Source: Coniella vitis (lineage: Eukaryota > Ascomycota > Sordariomycetes > Diaporthales > Schizoparmaceae). From it: DNA of 64,000 bases. Location: contig WUJK01000011.1 in assembly GCA_011317545.1 (NCBI GenBank), positions 263,501-327,500 on the forward strand, written 5' to 3'. The position numbers were made by a program, and so were the translations under genes. Within the stretch, counting starts at the first letter, position 1; every line of letters starts with the position of its first letter. Below are positions 42,871-54,623 of the stretch, one piece after another. The notes beneath the pieces are model-generated. The model did no database searches. It was not told where the DNA came from and saw only the letters and a program-made list of their open reading frames with translations.

Positions 42871-45800
42871 TTTTTATAACTCTTATTTAGGACGGTCTAT
42901 ATATACCTCTTAGGTAATATTAAGTATAATAATAGCTCCTTAAACTCCTACCCCGTCTACCTTAGGGGAGGGATATTACTAGGTTATAACTTAGGAAGAT
43001 ATAATATACTAATTAATCGAACTTACCTAATAACTTACTATACTCTAGTAGAATCAGGAGCAGCAGAATCGTACTATCCGTAGGTAGGCTTAGCAGCTCG
43101 AATAATACTAAGCTATAGCCGCTATACCCCTAACGCCTATTATTTAAAATACCGGTAACGGCTATAAGATAAATAAACCTACTATATACGATAGTAACTA
43201 GAAGACGCTTTAAGGGTTCCTTACCTATTATAAGGCGTACTTCCTATATAACGTAGTATAATTTACTACCGAACCCGATAAAGTTATCCTAGCCGGTATA
43301 TAACTCGAAAAGGACGCACTTATCTAGTACGAACCTTTACTTCGTAACTATATTAAATATCTAGGTAACCTCGATCAACGTAAGACGATTACCAAGAATA
43401 TATTCGATTTATTCGTAGGATTCGAATATATCCTTAAGGAAATATTTAGTAACCCTAACGAAGAACGGATTATAGCGTAATAGCTTATAGAACTTAAATA
43501 GAATAAGTCTGCTTTAGCCTATACGGTTCGCTTTAAGTAACTCTTAGTATACCTCCTATAGGAAGATAAGAACCTTATAGAATACTATTATAGAGGACTT
43601 AAGGATAAGGTTAAGGACGAAATCTCTAAGTAGGACTAGCTTAAAGACTTTACGATATTTAGTAATAATACTATCCGTATCGATAACCGTTTCTATAAAA
43701 AACGAATAGAGAAAAGCAAGAAAGGAGGAAGCTATACTATATAGAGGAATTATACTAATATAGGACGGCGGATTTAATAGATAACTAACCGTAGCTTCTA
43801 GCAATAAGGTATAGCAACCAGCGGTACGATATACTTAGGCCCTATAGAGCTCGACGTAGCTTAACGTAAACCTATAAGCAAGGAATGCTTTAACTATAGT
43901 AAGATAGGCTACTTCGTACGAGAATACCGATAACCTAAGAAACCCAGAGAATTTAAAAAAGTCCCCGAAGGATAATAAGCCAATATTATAATACGCGAGA
44001 CTACGGACTCTACTCCTAGCTAAAACCAGCTTTTAGAGTAAGTATCGGATAACTCCGACTATAGACTCCTTAACTAGACCTTCTATTATAAGGATAATTA
44101 TATAACGTACCTCTCGGTAAAGTAAGGCTTAGGATAGTTCCCTTAGAAACCTTATAAGGAACGATAAATTATAGTTACCTAGAGAATACCCCTTTCTATA
44201 GATAACGGTTTATTCGAAAGATTAGTAATAGAGTAGTAAGCCTAGCTTATTAGGGAATACCCCTACTAGCGCGATATAGAAGGGTATAAACTACCTAATA
44301 AAACGGATATCTTATAAAGCAATATTACGGAAATTATAGAATAATAGAAAACGCTCTATATTAGTTAGGATACTAGCGCCTAAACTATTAGCGAAGAAAC
44401 GAGCCTAGAATTAGAAAGCTCTACGGACGAAGATATCGATAAAGGAGACGTATACTACCTTATCTACGGTATTATACTTAGAGAACTATTCCGAATAATA
44501 TCTTATTAAGACGAAACCCCCCTCGTATAGAAAAACGCGCGAATTAATCACCTCTACGAAAAACACCATTAGATTATATAGTTTACCTATATTATATATA
44601 ATTATAGATAATACTTTAAATATAAGGTAACTAACGAGTAGTTCCCTACGCGCGAAATAGGGCATAGTATTATCGCCTATAACGACGATAATAGCGATTA
44701 TTATAAAGTACTTAAAATAAGGGGAAACTACGCTAGTATTAGCCTTATATATAATACCCCCTACGAATATACTATACGATAAGTAAAATAGTATTAATAT
44801 ACGGCACCCTAGTACGTACCTTACGTATAAGAAAAAGCGCTCGACTAGTATAAAATACGCGAATAGAAATAAAAGGAAAAGCTTATAAAGTATATATACG
44901 TAGAACCTATATATTATAGCTTCTATAAGCGCGCCGATTATATAGAATACCTAGCGGATAAAGTGTATACCTATTACGACCTTAAAGATAGTTAGCCCGG
45001 AGTATAAACTCCTTATACGAAAGAAGAAAATTAAGCGCGCCTATAGCGATAGGCCGTAGTATATATACGATATAGAATATAATAAGCTAAAAACCTAGTA
45101 TAGATAGTAGCCCTTAGAATATAATAGGAATAGTAAAACCTAAAAGGTAAGGATCGCCTGTAAGGGATAATAAGCGATTAAAATTTATAGTAAAGTCCCT
45201 CTACGCGATAGATAGCTCGACGTACGAATATTTGAAAATCGCAGTACGAATCAACGATAAATACTATATAGCACTCCTAGACAGTAGAGCATAAGGAAAC
45301 TTTATATCCCTAAGCGTTATTAATAGAGAACGGATACCTTAGAAGAAGAAGATAGAACCCTATAAACTTAGTACTATAGAAGGTATAGAAGTCGCTTACG
45401 GCTAAGGTATTATCGATATAGAATCTAATTAATTACAAGTTACGATCTACGGACGCACGATATTAATAAACTTCGATATTACGGACACCGTATAATATAA
45501 GCTAATCTTAGGCATACTATAGTTAAGAAAGGAAAATCCTCGAATCGATTAGACTAATAGCTATATTTTATAGGATAAAGCGGATACCTAAGAAGCGGTT
45601 ATAATTAAAGGCGTAGGATCGGATTTAGTTACTAAGCGATACCTAAATAGTAGGGGCTTAAACGAATTTATATATACTTCTAAATCGAGAAGAGCTAAGA
45701 TAATAGCTACCTTAGGATATAATAAACCTCGATAGCTTATAGAGAAGGATCTAGTAATAGTTAATACCTAATAGAAGAAGGGATATAGCAGATTAGGATA

Positions 45801-48800
45801 CGATATAATAGGATTCTATAGATAATAGGATATATTATTACGATAAGTTTAAGAAGGAACTAAGTACGTATAACGATATCTCCTTATAATAGTAACTATA
45901 TAAGACTAAGATACGTTTAGAAACCTCTCCGGTATATTAGAAGAATATCGGAAGTTTATAAAACTATTTTAAGGAAAATTCGATAACGGCTTACTAGAGT
46001 ACGGCCTATACGACTATAAGATCCTACTTAAAGAAGGAGAATAACTAAAGTTCTTTCCTATCTACGGATTAGATAAGGATAAACTTAAAGTATTTAGAGA
46101 ATATATCGACGAAAACCTTAAGAAAGGCTATATTAAACCTTTATATTTACTAATAGGATACCTAATCCTATTTATACTAAAGAAAAACGGCAAACTATAA
46201 CTATATATTAATTATCGGCAACTTAACGATATTATAATTAAGAATCGGTACCCCTTACCCCTCTTTAAAGAGCTTAGGGATAGATTTAAAGGAGCCTAAT
46301 AGTTTATAGCCCTCGACCTTAAAAAAGGATATATATATATTCGTATTAAACCCGGAGAAGAATAGAAAATAGCGTTTAGAATATGCTACGGATATTTCGA
46401 ATATCTTATTATACTATTTAGACTTACTAACGCCCCCGTATTATTCTAGGAAATAATAAACTTTATCTTATATAAATACCTCGACTATTTTATAATCGCT
46501 TACCTAAACGATATCCTTATTTACTTAAAGATATTCGAAGAATACTAGAAGTATATTACGATAATCCTATAAATCCTCTAAGATAATAAGATTTTAGTAG
46601 AACTTACTAAATATAACTAGAATACTTAAGAAGTTAACTACCTCGGATATACTATTATACTAGGATATATACGAATATAGAAAGATAAAGTATAGGCAGT
46701 TAGGGATTAGCCTATACCTTAGAATATTAAGGATATTAGAGCCTTCTTAAGCTATACTAACTTCTACCGATAATTTATTAAGAACTATAATAGTATTATA
46801 GTACTACTTATAGAACTTACGAAAAAGGATACTACCTTTAACTAAAATAAATAGGTATAGAAAGCCTTTAGTATAATTAAGGATATAGTTACGTTAGAAC
46901 TAATCCTAATCGAAGCAGACTAAGATAAAGTTTTCGAGATTAAGATAAACGTATTAGATTATATACTCGGTAGATAATTCGGATAACGAGATAATAAGGG
47001 ACGATTACGGATAATTAGCAATTTTAGTAAGAAATTAAACGGACTAGAACTTAACTATAGAACGCCCGATTAAGAACTTATAATAATAGTAGAAGCCTTT
47101 AGGGAATAGCGATATTACCTTATCGGTGTAAAATAATAAATTCTTATATATACGGATTATAAGAATCTTTAGGTATTTACCTTAACGAAGCAGCTTAATA
47201 AACGATAAGTTAGATAGTACGAATTTCTATCGGAATTCGACTTTAAGATTATCTACCGTAAAGGTAAAGAAAACGAATAAGCAGACGCTCTTAGTAGACG
47301 GTTAGATTATAAGGATAGTAATAGTAAAGATTAGGATATTATAGTAATCTTTAGGGAAGATTCGGAAGGTAACCTTATTATAATATCTATTACTAAAGAA
47401 CTTAACGTAACCCTATATATCGAAGGAGAAATACCTAACCTCGATAGTATAATAATATTAGAATAAAACGATTATATTAGAAGTATCTATAGCGTACTAA
47501 TATATAGATACTAAGGAATTAGAGCAACCTATAAAAGGATCTAACGTTATTAGAACCTACCGAACTTTAAAAAACGAGTTACGGATATCGTTAATAACTG
47601 CGATATATATAAATAGAATAAGATAGAACGGTATAAGCCTTACGGACTATTATAACCTCTACTAATACCTACGACTATTTAGTTATCTATTAGTCTAGAC
47701 TTTATTACTAAGCTACCCCTCTTATAAGAACCCTTAACTTAGGTATAGTACGATAGTATCTTAGTAGTAGTTTATAGACTAAGTAAGTATATATACTTCC
47801 TATTATATAAAGAAAGTAGTACTATAGAAGAACTTATATATATATTCCTCCGTATTATTATCGCTAACTACGGAATACCTTAGGAAATTATATTAGATAG
47901 AGATAGAAAATTTATATCGAAATTCTAGATCTTACTTACTAAATACCTCGGAACGATATAACGTATATCTACGGTATTTTATCCTTAGATAGATAGATAA
48001 ATAGAACGTATTAACTAGATTATAGAATAGTATCTACGATACTACGTTAACTACGAATAAGATAATTAGGTCGAACTTTTGCTAACCGTATAGTTCGCTT
48101 ATAATAGTGCAAATATAACGAGTATAGGAAAATCACTATTCTTCCTACTCTACGGATATAACCCTACGGTATATTATAAAATACTATTAGGTAGAAACGT
48201 AGAAACGGTAGATTAATACGCTAGAAGAATTAAGTAATTATACGAAGATACTCGATATATACTTCGGGACGTTAAAGAATAAATAACGAAATACGCTAAT
48301 TAGAAAAGGATTAAGGGACTAATCCTATAGAAGGGAGATAAAATCTACCTTAACCGTAAAAATATTAAAACTATTAAACCTAGCGATAAACTCGATTATA
48401 AGAAACTCGGACCCTATAAAATTATACGATAAACTTCCCTAGTTAACTATAAACTCGAAATCCTATATATATATCTATACCTAATCTTCTATATTTTACT
48501 TCTGGAACTAGTACTAGTAGACGCAGAACTCTTATACGATATAGATATTATCGAACTAGAATAAGTATAGTATAAAGTTAAATAAATCCTTAATTTATAT
48601 AAACGCGGACGCGGAAAATAATACCTTATTAAATAGAAAGGATACGATAACTTAGAAAATACTTAGGAACCCCTAAAGAATATCTATAAAAATCTAATTA
48701 AAGAATACGAAAATCAGAGTTACGAACTACTAATAGCAGAAGACCCTAAGCCGAAGAAATTAGATATAGATAAATCCGTAGACTCTAGGAAGGTATTAAA

Positions 48801-49440
48801 GTCTATTACCCTAAAACTACTAATCTCCTATAATTCGGTAGTAGCTTTAGATTCCGCGGAGATAGCCGTATTTACGCTAAACTCGGCTTCCTACTCCTCC
48901 TAAGTATTAAGCGACTCTAATCCTATATTTACTAACTTCGTACTCCTCTTTACTAAAGACTTACGCTAAATACGAAGACGCTCTAAGCGAGAAAGCGCCT
49001 CCCCCGCCTTACGATAAGCCTTACGAAGCTCCTTACGCGTATTAGCCTCCTATATATAAAGCTTCTTCTCCTCCGATAAAATACGAGAAACTATATAAAG
49101 TTAGTATATTAATAAGGAAAATTATTATAGCTAGAACTTACGGGTATTTATAGGAATACTATTCCTATTATATCGTTTTCCTCGTTTTATATACGTAGAA
49201 TAACGCGAAACACTATCTATTATACGGTATAACCACCCTTTAGAAGTATAGAGAGAATAGGGTATTATCTTAAAACCAAAAGTTTCGATAGAAAGATAAA
49301 GACGGTTATGTTGCTCGGTTTTCTTCGAACGCGATTTCTAGATACCCGTAGATATAACGAATTAGGAAGGTATAATCCGGAGTAAGAATATTAGGCAGGA
49401 CTACTTACGGAAATATTACAGGTCTTTAGGGATAAAGACT

Positions 49441-49456
49441 AATAGAAGGGAGATAA
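49441..49456 (+). other. polypurine tract of the retrotransposon
   Basis: AATAGAAGGGAGATAA directly precedes the 3' LTR, the standard position of the plus-strand primer. Two T bases interrupt it. Confidence 0.75.
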
Positions 49457-49936
49457 TATTATAACCTATAAATATATAGGTTATAGGAATAGGCTAGCGC
49501 AACTATATACTAGTAAATCGGAACCTTAACGGACCGATAGGGATCTCTTATATAAGAATATAGAGTAGTATAATTAGGGTTAGGGTTGGATTACCTTAAT
49601 AATTAAGATAGTTAGAGCGATAATAATCTAAATAATCTAAATAAGCTAACGCTCCTATCGCTCCCGGTAATCTAAAGGATTTATACTTACTATAGATAAG
49701 AAATAATAGAAGGATATAAGGATAGGAGTTTACGGCTTGCTATTAGATAGTTTCCTTATAGTCTTTAGTTGTAAATCTAAGTATTATTTTATATAATAGG
49801 GTAATCCCTCTTAATTACTTGCGATACTTGATATTGCTCGACAACGTACGAAGATTTAAAGGTAATACTTCCCCACCTGCTAATATATAATTCATAGGTA
49901 CTTCCAGAATCCGGGATTCAGGCAAGGATCATTATA
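49457..49936 (+). repeat. 3' LTR
   Basis: 480 bp, starting TATTATAACC (the TG of the 5' copy is now TA) and ending CATTATA just before the second TTGGG. Its right half keeps C and G at many positions where the 5' LTR has T and A, while its left half is the more mutated copy. Confidence 0.92.
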
Positions 49937-49941
49937 TTGGG
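49937..49941. repeat. target-site duplication, right copy (TTGGG)
   Basis: Exact repeat of 42386-42390 immediately after the 3' LTR. Confidence 0.88.
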
Positions 49942-50683
49942 CTGTCCTCTATTCCAGTAACCATGGGAGGTTAGATTATCTACAAGAATATATACTGAGC
50001 TGTTTTATGCACGGTCTCTACGTGAGTGCGTAGAAAACTCTCGACTTTTCAGAGAATTCAATATTCTGATCTCGTGGGCAAGATTCAAACCAGACTGATC
50101 CATTGCAAAAGCATACAGATCACGGTCAATATAAGAACAAAACAATACAATTCTAACCACTATATTGTGCCGTGTCGAAACTACAAAGCCTATCTCGTTG
50201 GAGAGGTTGGCATGGGCATTGCTTTATCAAACCGACAATCCGAAACAAAGATATATACGCATTGATGAATACCACGACATGGCACTACAAACCATAGCAA
50301 TGAGGAGAGGTAGAGAGAGGGAGCCCGGAAGATCCTAAACTTCCGTATATCCGCCGGTTCAGTCAGCCAATTCCGTCGTCTATCGCGATCGGCCATACTT
50401 TTGCTGGACGGCTCAACATGATTGGGTTCTCGTCACTTTGATTCTTGACATCAGTGAGCTATCACGCTTGGGTGCGTTGAAAAGATTTGGAATAGTATTC
50501 TGCAGTGTAAGAGTGTAGAAAGCAATACCAAAGGCTAGAAAGTCATAGTCGATTCCTACTCGTATCAAATTCGGAGTCTACCACCGACATTTGCTTCTTT
50601 CCATAGCCCAACATCATGTCCAAACACCTCCTTACAATCGAATGAAATTACCTTCTCAGCAGTGCTCACAAACGACGACATGC
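49942..50683. other. region between the retrotransposon and the small secreted protein gene
   Basis: 742 bp of moderately AT-rich but not TA-saturated DNA. The single open frame (50026-50265, plus) has no motifs. It probably contains the 3' UTR of the gene that follows on the minus strand. Confidence 0.45.
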
Positions 50684-51314
50684 TCAGTCACACCATCCCT
50701 TGATGTCGTCCGCCTCGGAATAGCAAGTGCCCTCCCCAGACGCACACACATAGCCCTGCGCCGCGATCTTTTGACACGCCGCCTGCCAGGAATCGCCATC
50801 AATCTGCTTTCCGGATGCAGAGGTGCAGCGGCCAGAAGAGCTCACGTACGAGACATCCTGTGGAAAGGTTTTGCTCGTTAATTAGTTTCTTGCCGAAAAG
50901 AAGAACAGAAAAGAAGAGAAAAGAAGGGTGAGTGATAGATGAGATGGGCGAGGCAATGGAAAAGAGTATAGAAAAAGAAGAAGAAAAGAATAGGACAAAA
51001 CGAAACTTACAGCTGGCCGGAGAGGGGCATAGTAACTACACGCTGGACTTGTGATGCGCCAGTTGTAGCTATCGCCGTTGTGGCATGTGCAGCTGTAATG
51101 CATGTCGGCAAGGCTGTGGATTATGTTTCCATTTAGCTTCGACGTTCCATTTTATATACATACTCCAGTTAGAGTAGAGAAGTCATCAAGATCAAGCCGA
51201 TGCTGTTTCTGTTGTTCTTATACGAGAGATGGTAGCAAGAAGGGGTAAAGAAAGACAGAGCGCAACGCACGTGAGGCCGGCAAAGGCAGCGAGGAAAGCA
51301 ATGGAGAACTGCAT
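50684..51314 (-). CDS. small secreted cysteine-rich protein (8 Cys)
   Basis: Three short exons, complement(50684..50857, 51011..51113, 51271..51314), join to 321 nt, 106 residues. Splice sites are regular: GTGCGT with CCACAG, and GTAAGT with CCACAG; the first junction splits Thr (AC/C). The signal peptide MQFSIAFLAAFAGLTLA fills exon 1. The mature part of about 89 residues has eight cysteines at 23, 25, 40, 60, 77, 87, 94 and 105 (a CTC pair first, GWCD last), an even number suited to four disulfides. There are no Lys-Arg processing sites or GPI tail. No family is recognised; size, Cys content and secretion fit effector-like or antimicrobial-type small secreted proteins of fungi, but that is inference. 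It lies 748 bp from a RIP-mutated transposon. The exons are each too short to stand out as ORFs. Confidence 0.78.
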
Positions 51315-52716
51315 GATGGATTCGGGCGTGGAGATGGTTCTCGGTGGTTATGAACTCTGTTATTTGGATGCAGCAACGAGGCTTTGGCGTTTAAAAAGGG
51401 CAAATGGTATGAGGACTGAGAATATTCTCGCCAATATTGAAGCAAAGAGCGGACGCGTTGGGGGAGGGCACCGCAACGCTTTGGTTGAACGAGTGACGGG
51501 ACACACAAACAGACGAGGAGTTTGATGATTGATGAGGATTGGGATCGCAAGACATTATTATTATCCAGTCAAGGGGATATCTGTGTGTATATATACGCAA
51601 AAGATCATACCGAGTGTCCACGCAGTTATCCCACGCATAGCCCCCATTCTTCAAAAGCCCTCAACACCACAACAACAAACTCACCCAAGCAACAGTGCTA
51701 CATGTCAAAACGAAAAAAAGAAAAAAAAAAAAAGCATAACTAATTACCCACCGCGCGATACGGCACAGCTACTCTATTACCCCCTTGACAACGTTTGTTT
51801 TGGGCTTGGCAGGGCTGTACACGGTGTGGCACTTGTATAGAGTCGTGCCCGTTGTGAATTCTCGTAGTGACCGACAAGCGGCCATGTACAAGGTATAGCA
51901 CTTGGGGAGATCACTTCACTTAGTCATTGCCACATATACGCGAGGCACAAGTGTGGGTAACAGGTTGACGATGTTGATCTAATAAAGTTCAACGGCCGAA
52001 CGGTTTCAAGATCCCCCCCAACAACGGATGAATGCAGAGTCATTTGCCATGCCTGGAATCAGGGGGCGAGAGATGCTTGGCTTTGAAGACCCAGCAACGG
52101 CAAAACGGGGCGCAGTGGCCAGAGTGCCGATGCTGTGATGTGTAGAGGTTTTCGAACGGTTTTGGCCCATTTATAAGGCGGCGTCGTCGTCGTTGATCGA
52201 TATAGTAAGCCATCGTCATGTAGCAATAGTCTCATCCACTTGGGCACGCACCATATCTGCCACTGCAATTCACACCAAAGATTCGACCAACAACAAGCAA
52301 CGGTACGCCACAAGCTGATCCTCGCTTCAGCGCGCCCCTGAGCGCCGGTCCCTGGAGCATGCCATTGCCCCCGTTTCAGATGACTTGGCGTACAGGAGGC
52401 TGTGTGGCGATGGAGATTGTGATGGCGCGCCAAGACGCATTGAGACGAGTCAGTGAACCCAAAAAGTGTTCATCCAACGTCTTGCGCCGAGCTTTTCGTC
52501 TGTTGTTTGTGCGAGCTGGTCATCCTTGTGCCAGGTGGTCATTGTTCAGGCTGACTGTTTAGCTTTTGAGCCTTCTTCGGCGTGGCGTTGGTGGCTCGGT
52601 GCATATTATCGCGGGCTCTGCAACAACACCATCCTCCATGGGAACCACTTTTCAATATCAATCGACTGTTCCTCCCTCACCATTATACTGTTCTCCGTGA
52701 TCATCACCCACCCGCC
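51315..52716. other. intergenic region upstream of the small secreted protein gene
   Basis: This 1.4-kb spacer holds the promoter of the small secreted protein (minus strand). A TATATATAC stretch at about 51587 is roughly 270 bp upstream of its start. An A-rich tract follows at about 51715-51735. Frames at 52466-52906 are mirror images of the guanine deaminase 3' end or lack motifs. No further gene. Confidence 0.4.
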
Positions 52717-54174
52717 CTACCTGACCCGCCGCCCACGCACAAACACGCTCCGGATATTCCTGTCATCCCCCGTCATGATGAACTTTTCAAACACGGTTGC
52801 CAACGTATCCTCCTTCTCCACCATCGTCATGACCTCGTCTCTGGTCTTTGTTTCCTTCTCAATATCAACATCATCATCATCATCATCACCATCATCACCA
52901 TCGTAGCTACCAGTCTGCACCAGACAAGCATCAAATTCCTTGCCCACTGCAAAATTGCCCACCTTCTCCCCCAGCGAACACACCCTCGCGCCACCCAACG
53001 TAGCCATGTAAAACACTTCCTGCACACTCAGCCCTTTATCCCTGCCCTCCGTCAAGACCTCCCGCGCATGGCCCGCGATCAACGCCTGCCTCATGGCATC
53101 CAACATGCTGCTCGAAAACCCGCCCCCCGAGTCCGTCCCCAGGCCAACCTTTTCCCACCCCCGGCGTAGAAACTCCCTCACCGGCGCAGCCATAAAGCCG
53201 CCGCCGACCGTCATGTTGGAGATGGGACAGTGCGCCACACCGCAGCCCGCCTTGCCCACCTTGTCCAGCTCGCCGTCGTCCATAAAACAGCAGTGCGCCA
53301 AGATCGTCCGCGGCGTCAGCAGCCCGTAGTGCCCGTACAGATCCGCCTCGCTGCCCGCAAACTGCGGGAACAGGCCCCGCGTCGCGTCCATCTCCTGCCT
53401 GGCCTCGTTGAAATGCGTCTGGATCGCCAGCGCGGGCTCCCGCGCCGCGATCGCGCCCAGGCCGCCCAGCAACGCGGGCGTGCACGTGATGGCGAACCGC
53501 GGCGTCAGCACGGGCTGGACGAGGTCGCCACGGGGGTCCACGGCGCGCACGTGCGCGATGGCCTCCTCGGTCAGCCGCAGGCTCTCGGCGGCGGACGCAT
53601 CGCGGTAGTATGCCGGCGCGTGGCGGTCCATGTTGCACTTGCCGACCAGCGCGCGCTGGCCCTGCGCGAGGCACGTGTCGGCGAGGATGGCCGTGGCCGG
53701 GCCGTGGGCCGAGGCGTAGTAGGCGGCGGTGGTGATGCCCTGGCGGAGGCAGCCGGCCACACAGGCCGAGTAGACGCGGCGGGCGTGGCGCGGGTCGGCG
53801 AACTTGGCTTCGTTGGGGAAGGTGATGCGGTCGAGCCAGTCGAGGATGTGCAGGCCTTGGCCGAGCCCGCGCTGGGCCCACTGCGGCGCGTGGTTGTGGG
53901 TGTCGACGAAGCCTGGGATGAGGAAGCGGGTGGGTGGTGAGTGCGAGGGTGCTGGTGAGAGCCGGTGCACGGCGCAGTGGGATAGAGGCAGCGCGGTCTG
54001 GTCTGGCAGTGGAATCGGGTCAGGCAGGGCAGGCGAGTCTCTGGCAAAGAGCACAATGTGGCCCGTTGTGTCGACGACGAGCAGCGCAGCCGGCAGCATC
54101 TCCACGGCTGCCGGCGCGGTGGCGTGGATGATGGGGCCGTGGAAGACCAGCGGCTTGGCTGTGGGATTTGCCAT
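52717..54174 (-). CDS. guanine deaminase (amidohydrolase superfamily)
   Basis: A single exon of 485 residues from ATG 54174. It hydrolyses guanine to xanthine and ammonia in purine salvage and catabolism. Metal-binding and catalytic landmarks are all present: PGFVDTHNHAPQW (His 93 and His 95), CNMDRHAPAYY (about 180), AIQTHFNE (His 254), ILAHCCF (His 294) and GLGTDSGGGFSSS (Asp 348). The length matches fungal guanine deaminases. Near the C-terminus (about 422-440) an acidic insertion of nearly pure Asp and Gly is encoded by GATGATGAT-type repeats and followed by a charged stretch; the family strand with VFVRGRRVR closes the protein. It shares a 449-bp divergent promoter region with the reductase gene. 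Confidence 0.93.
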   Translation of the reverse strand: MANPTAKPLVFHGPIIHATAPAAVEMLPAALLVVDTTGHIVLFARDSPALPDPIPLPDQTALPLSHCAVHRLSPAPSHSPPTRFLIPGFVDTHNHAPQWAQRGLGQGLHILDWLDRITFPNEAKFADPRHARRVYSACVAGCLRQGITTAAYYASAHGPATAILADTCLAQGQRALVGKCNMDRHAPAYYRDASAAESLRLTEEAIAHVRAVDPRGDLVQPVLTPRFAITCTPALLGGLGAIAAREPALAIQTHFNEARQEMDATRGLFPQFAGSEADLYGHYGLLTPRTILAHCCFMDDGELDKVGKAGCGVAHCPISNMTVGGGFMAAPVREFLRRGWEKVGLGTDSGGGFSSSMLDAMRQALIAGHAREVLTEGRDKGLSVQEVFYMATLGGARVCSLGEKVGNFAVGKEFDACLVQTGSYDGDDGDDDDDDVDIEKETKTRDEVMTMVEKEDTLATVFEKFIMTGDDRNIRSVFVRGRRVR

Positions 54175-54623
54175 GGTGGCTGGGGCTGGTCCTGGCAGAT
54201 CCTGGCAGCAAGATGAACATTGTCATCGCCCTGTGAGTGGTGCGAAGCCGTAGACTGCCATCGTGGGTGGGCGCGAATCTCCAGACGGGCAAGCCACTGA
54301 TAGTGCTCGTGCTTATGTAATCAGAAGGCGTGTCTTGGGACTTGAGGCGCGCGTCAATTGTGGCGTTGCACGTGCGATGTCTTGGAGATTAGTCAACGTC
54401 ACTCCTCCTTTCCAGCTCGCCATATGCCATCGACAACACCGGCTTGTGGGCTCAGTCAACAGCTGGACTCGGTCTAGCAAACAGGAGACCACCAGTGGAC
54501 CAGTCAGTCCGAACCACCAGCATCACCAGGCGCGAACCTCGGCTCACGCAGCCGCCACGACCCCAAAAACACCAGCCAGCCCATCACCACCATCACCGCC
54601 ACCGCCACTGCCCGCCCAGAACA
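54175..54623. promoter_or_regulatory. shared divergent promoter region
   Basis: 449 bp separate the start codons of guanine deaminase (minus) and the MDR reductase (plus). The right part is a CACCAC/CATCACCGCCACC pyrimidine-rich leader. No GATA pair or other binding site stands out enough to name. Co-regulation is possible but not shown. Confidence 0.45.

Larger units (their letters stand above)
42391..49936 (+). mobile_element. RIP-inactivated Ty3/gypsy chromovirus-like LTR retrotransposon
   Basis: The 7546-bp element is bounded by 480-bp LTRs and a 5-bp duplication. Every frame is broken by stops and the sequence is saturated with TA dinucleotides, as expected from RIP. Through the damage I can follow, on the plus strand: a gag-like region (about 43210-43650); a CCHC knuckle with Cys and His replaced by Tyr (about 43879-43935); a retropepsin DSGA-type site read as DSRA (about 45270); reverse transcriptase (about 46100-46620), including YLNDILIY at 46501-46524 where the catalytic Asp is now Asn; RNase H (TDYKNL near 47155); integrase (about 47640-48200); and a C-terminal chromodomain-like block with KGYDNLENT near 48640-48680. 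The protease-RT-RNase H-integrase order plus the chromodomain points to a chromovirus. It cannot encode a working product. No restored sequence is given. Confidence 0.93.

Noticed and set aside
42391..49936. AT-rich block as a centromere fragment or mitochondrial insertion
   Set aside because: LTRs, target-site duplication and ordered gag-pol motifs explain the whole block.
50026..50265. 79-codon frame next to the transposon
   Set aside because: No signal peptide or motif, and the opposite strand is equally open; treated as noncoding.
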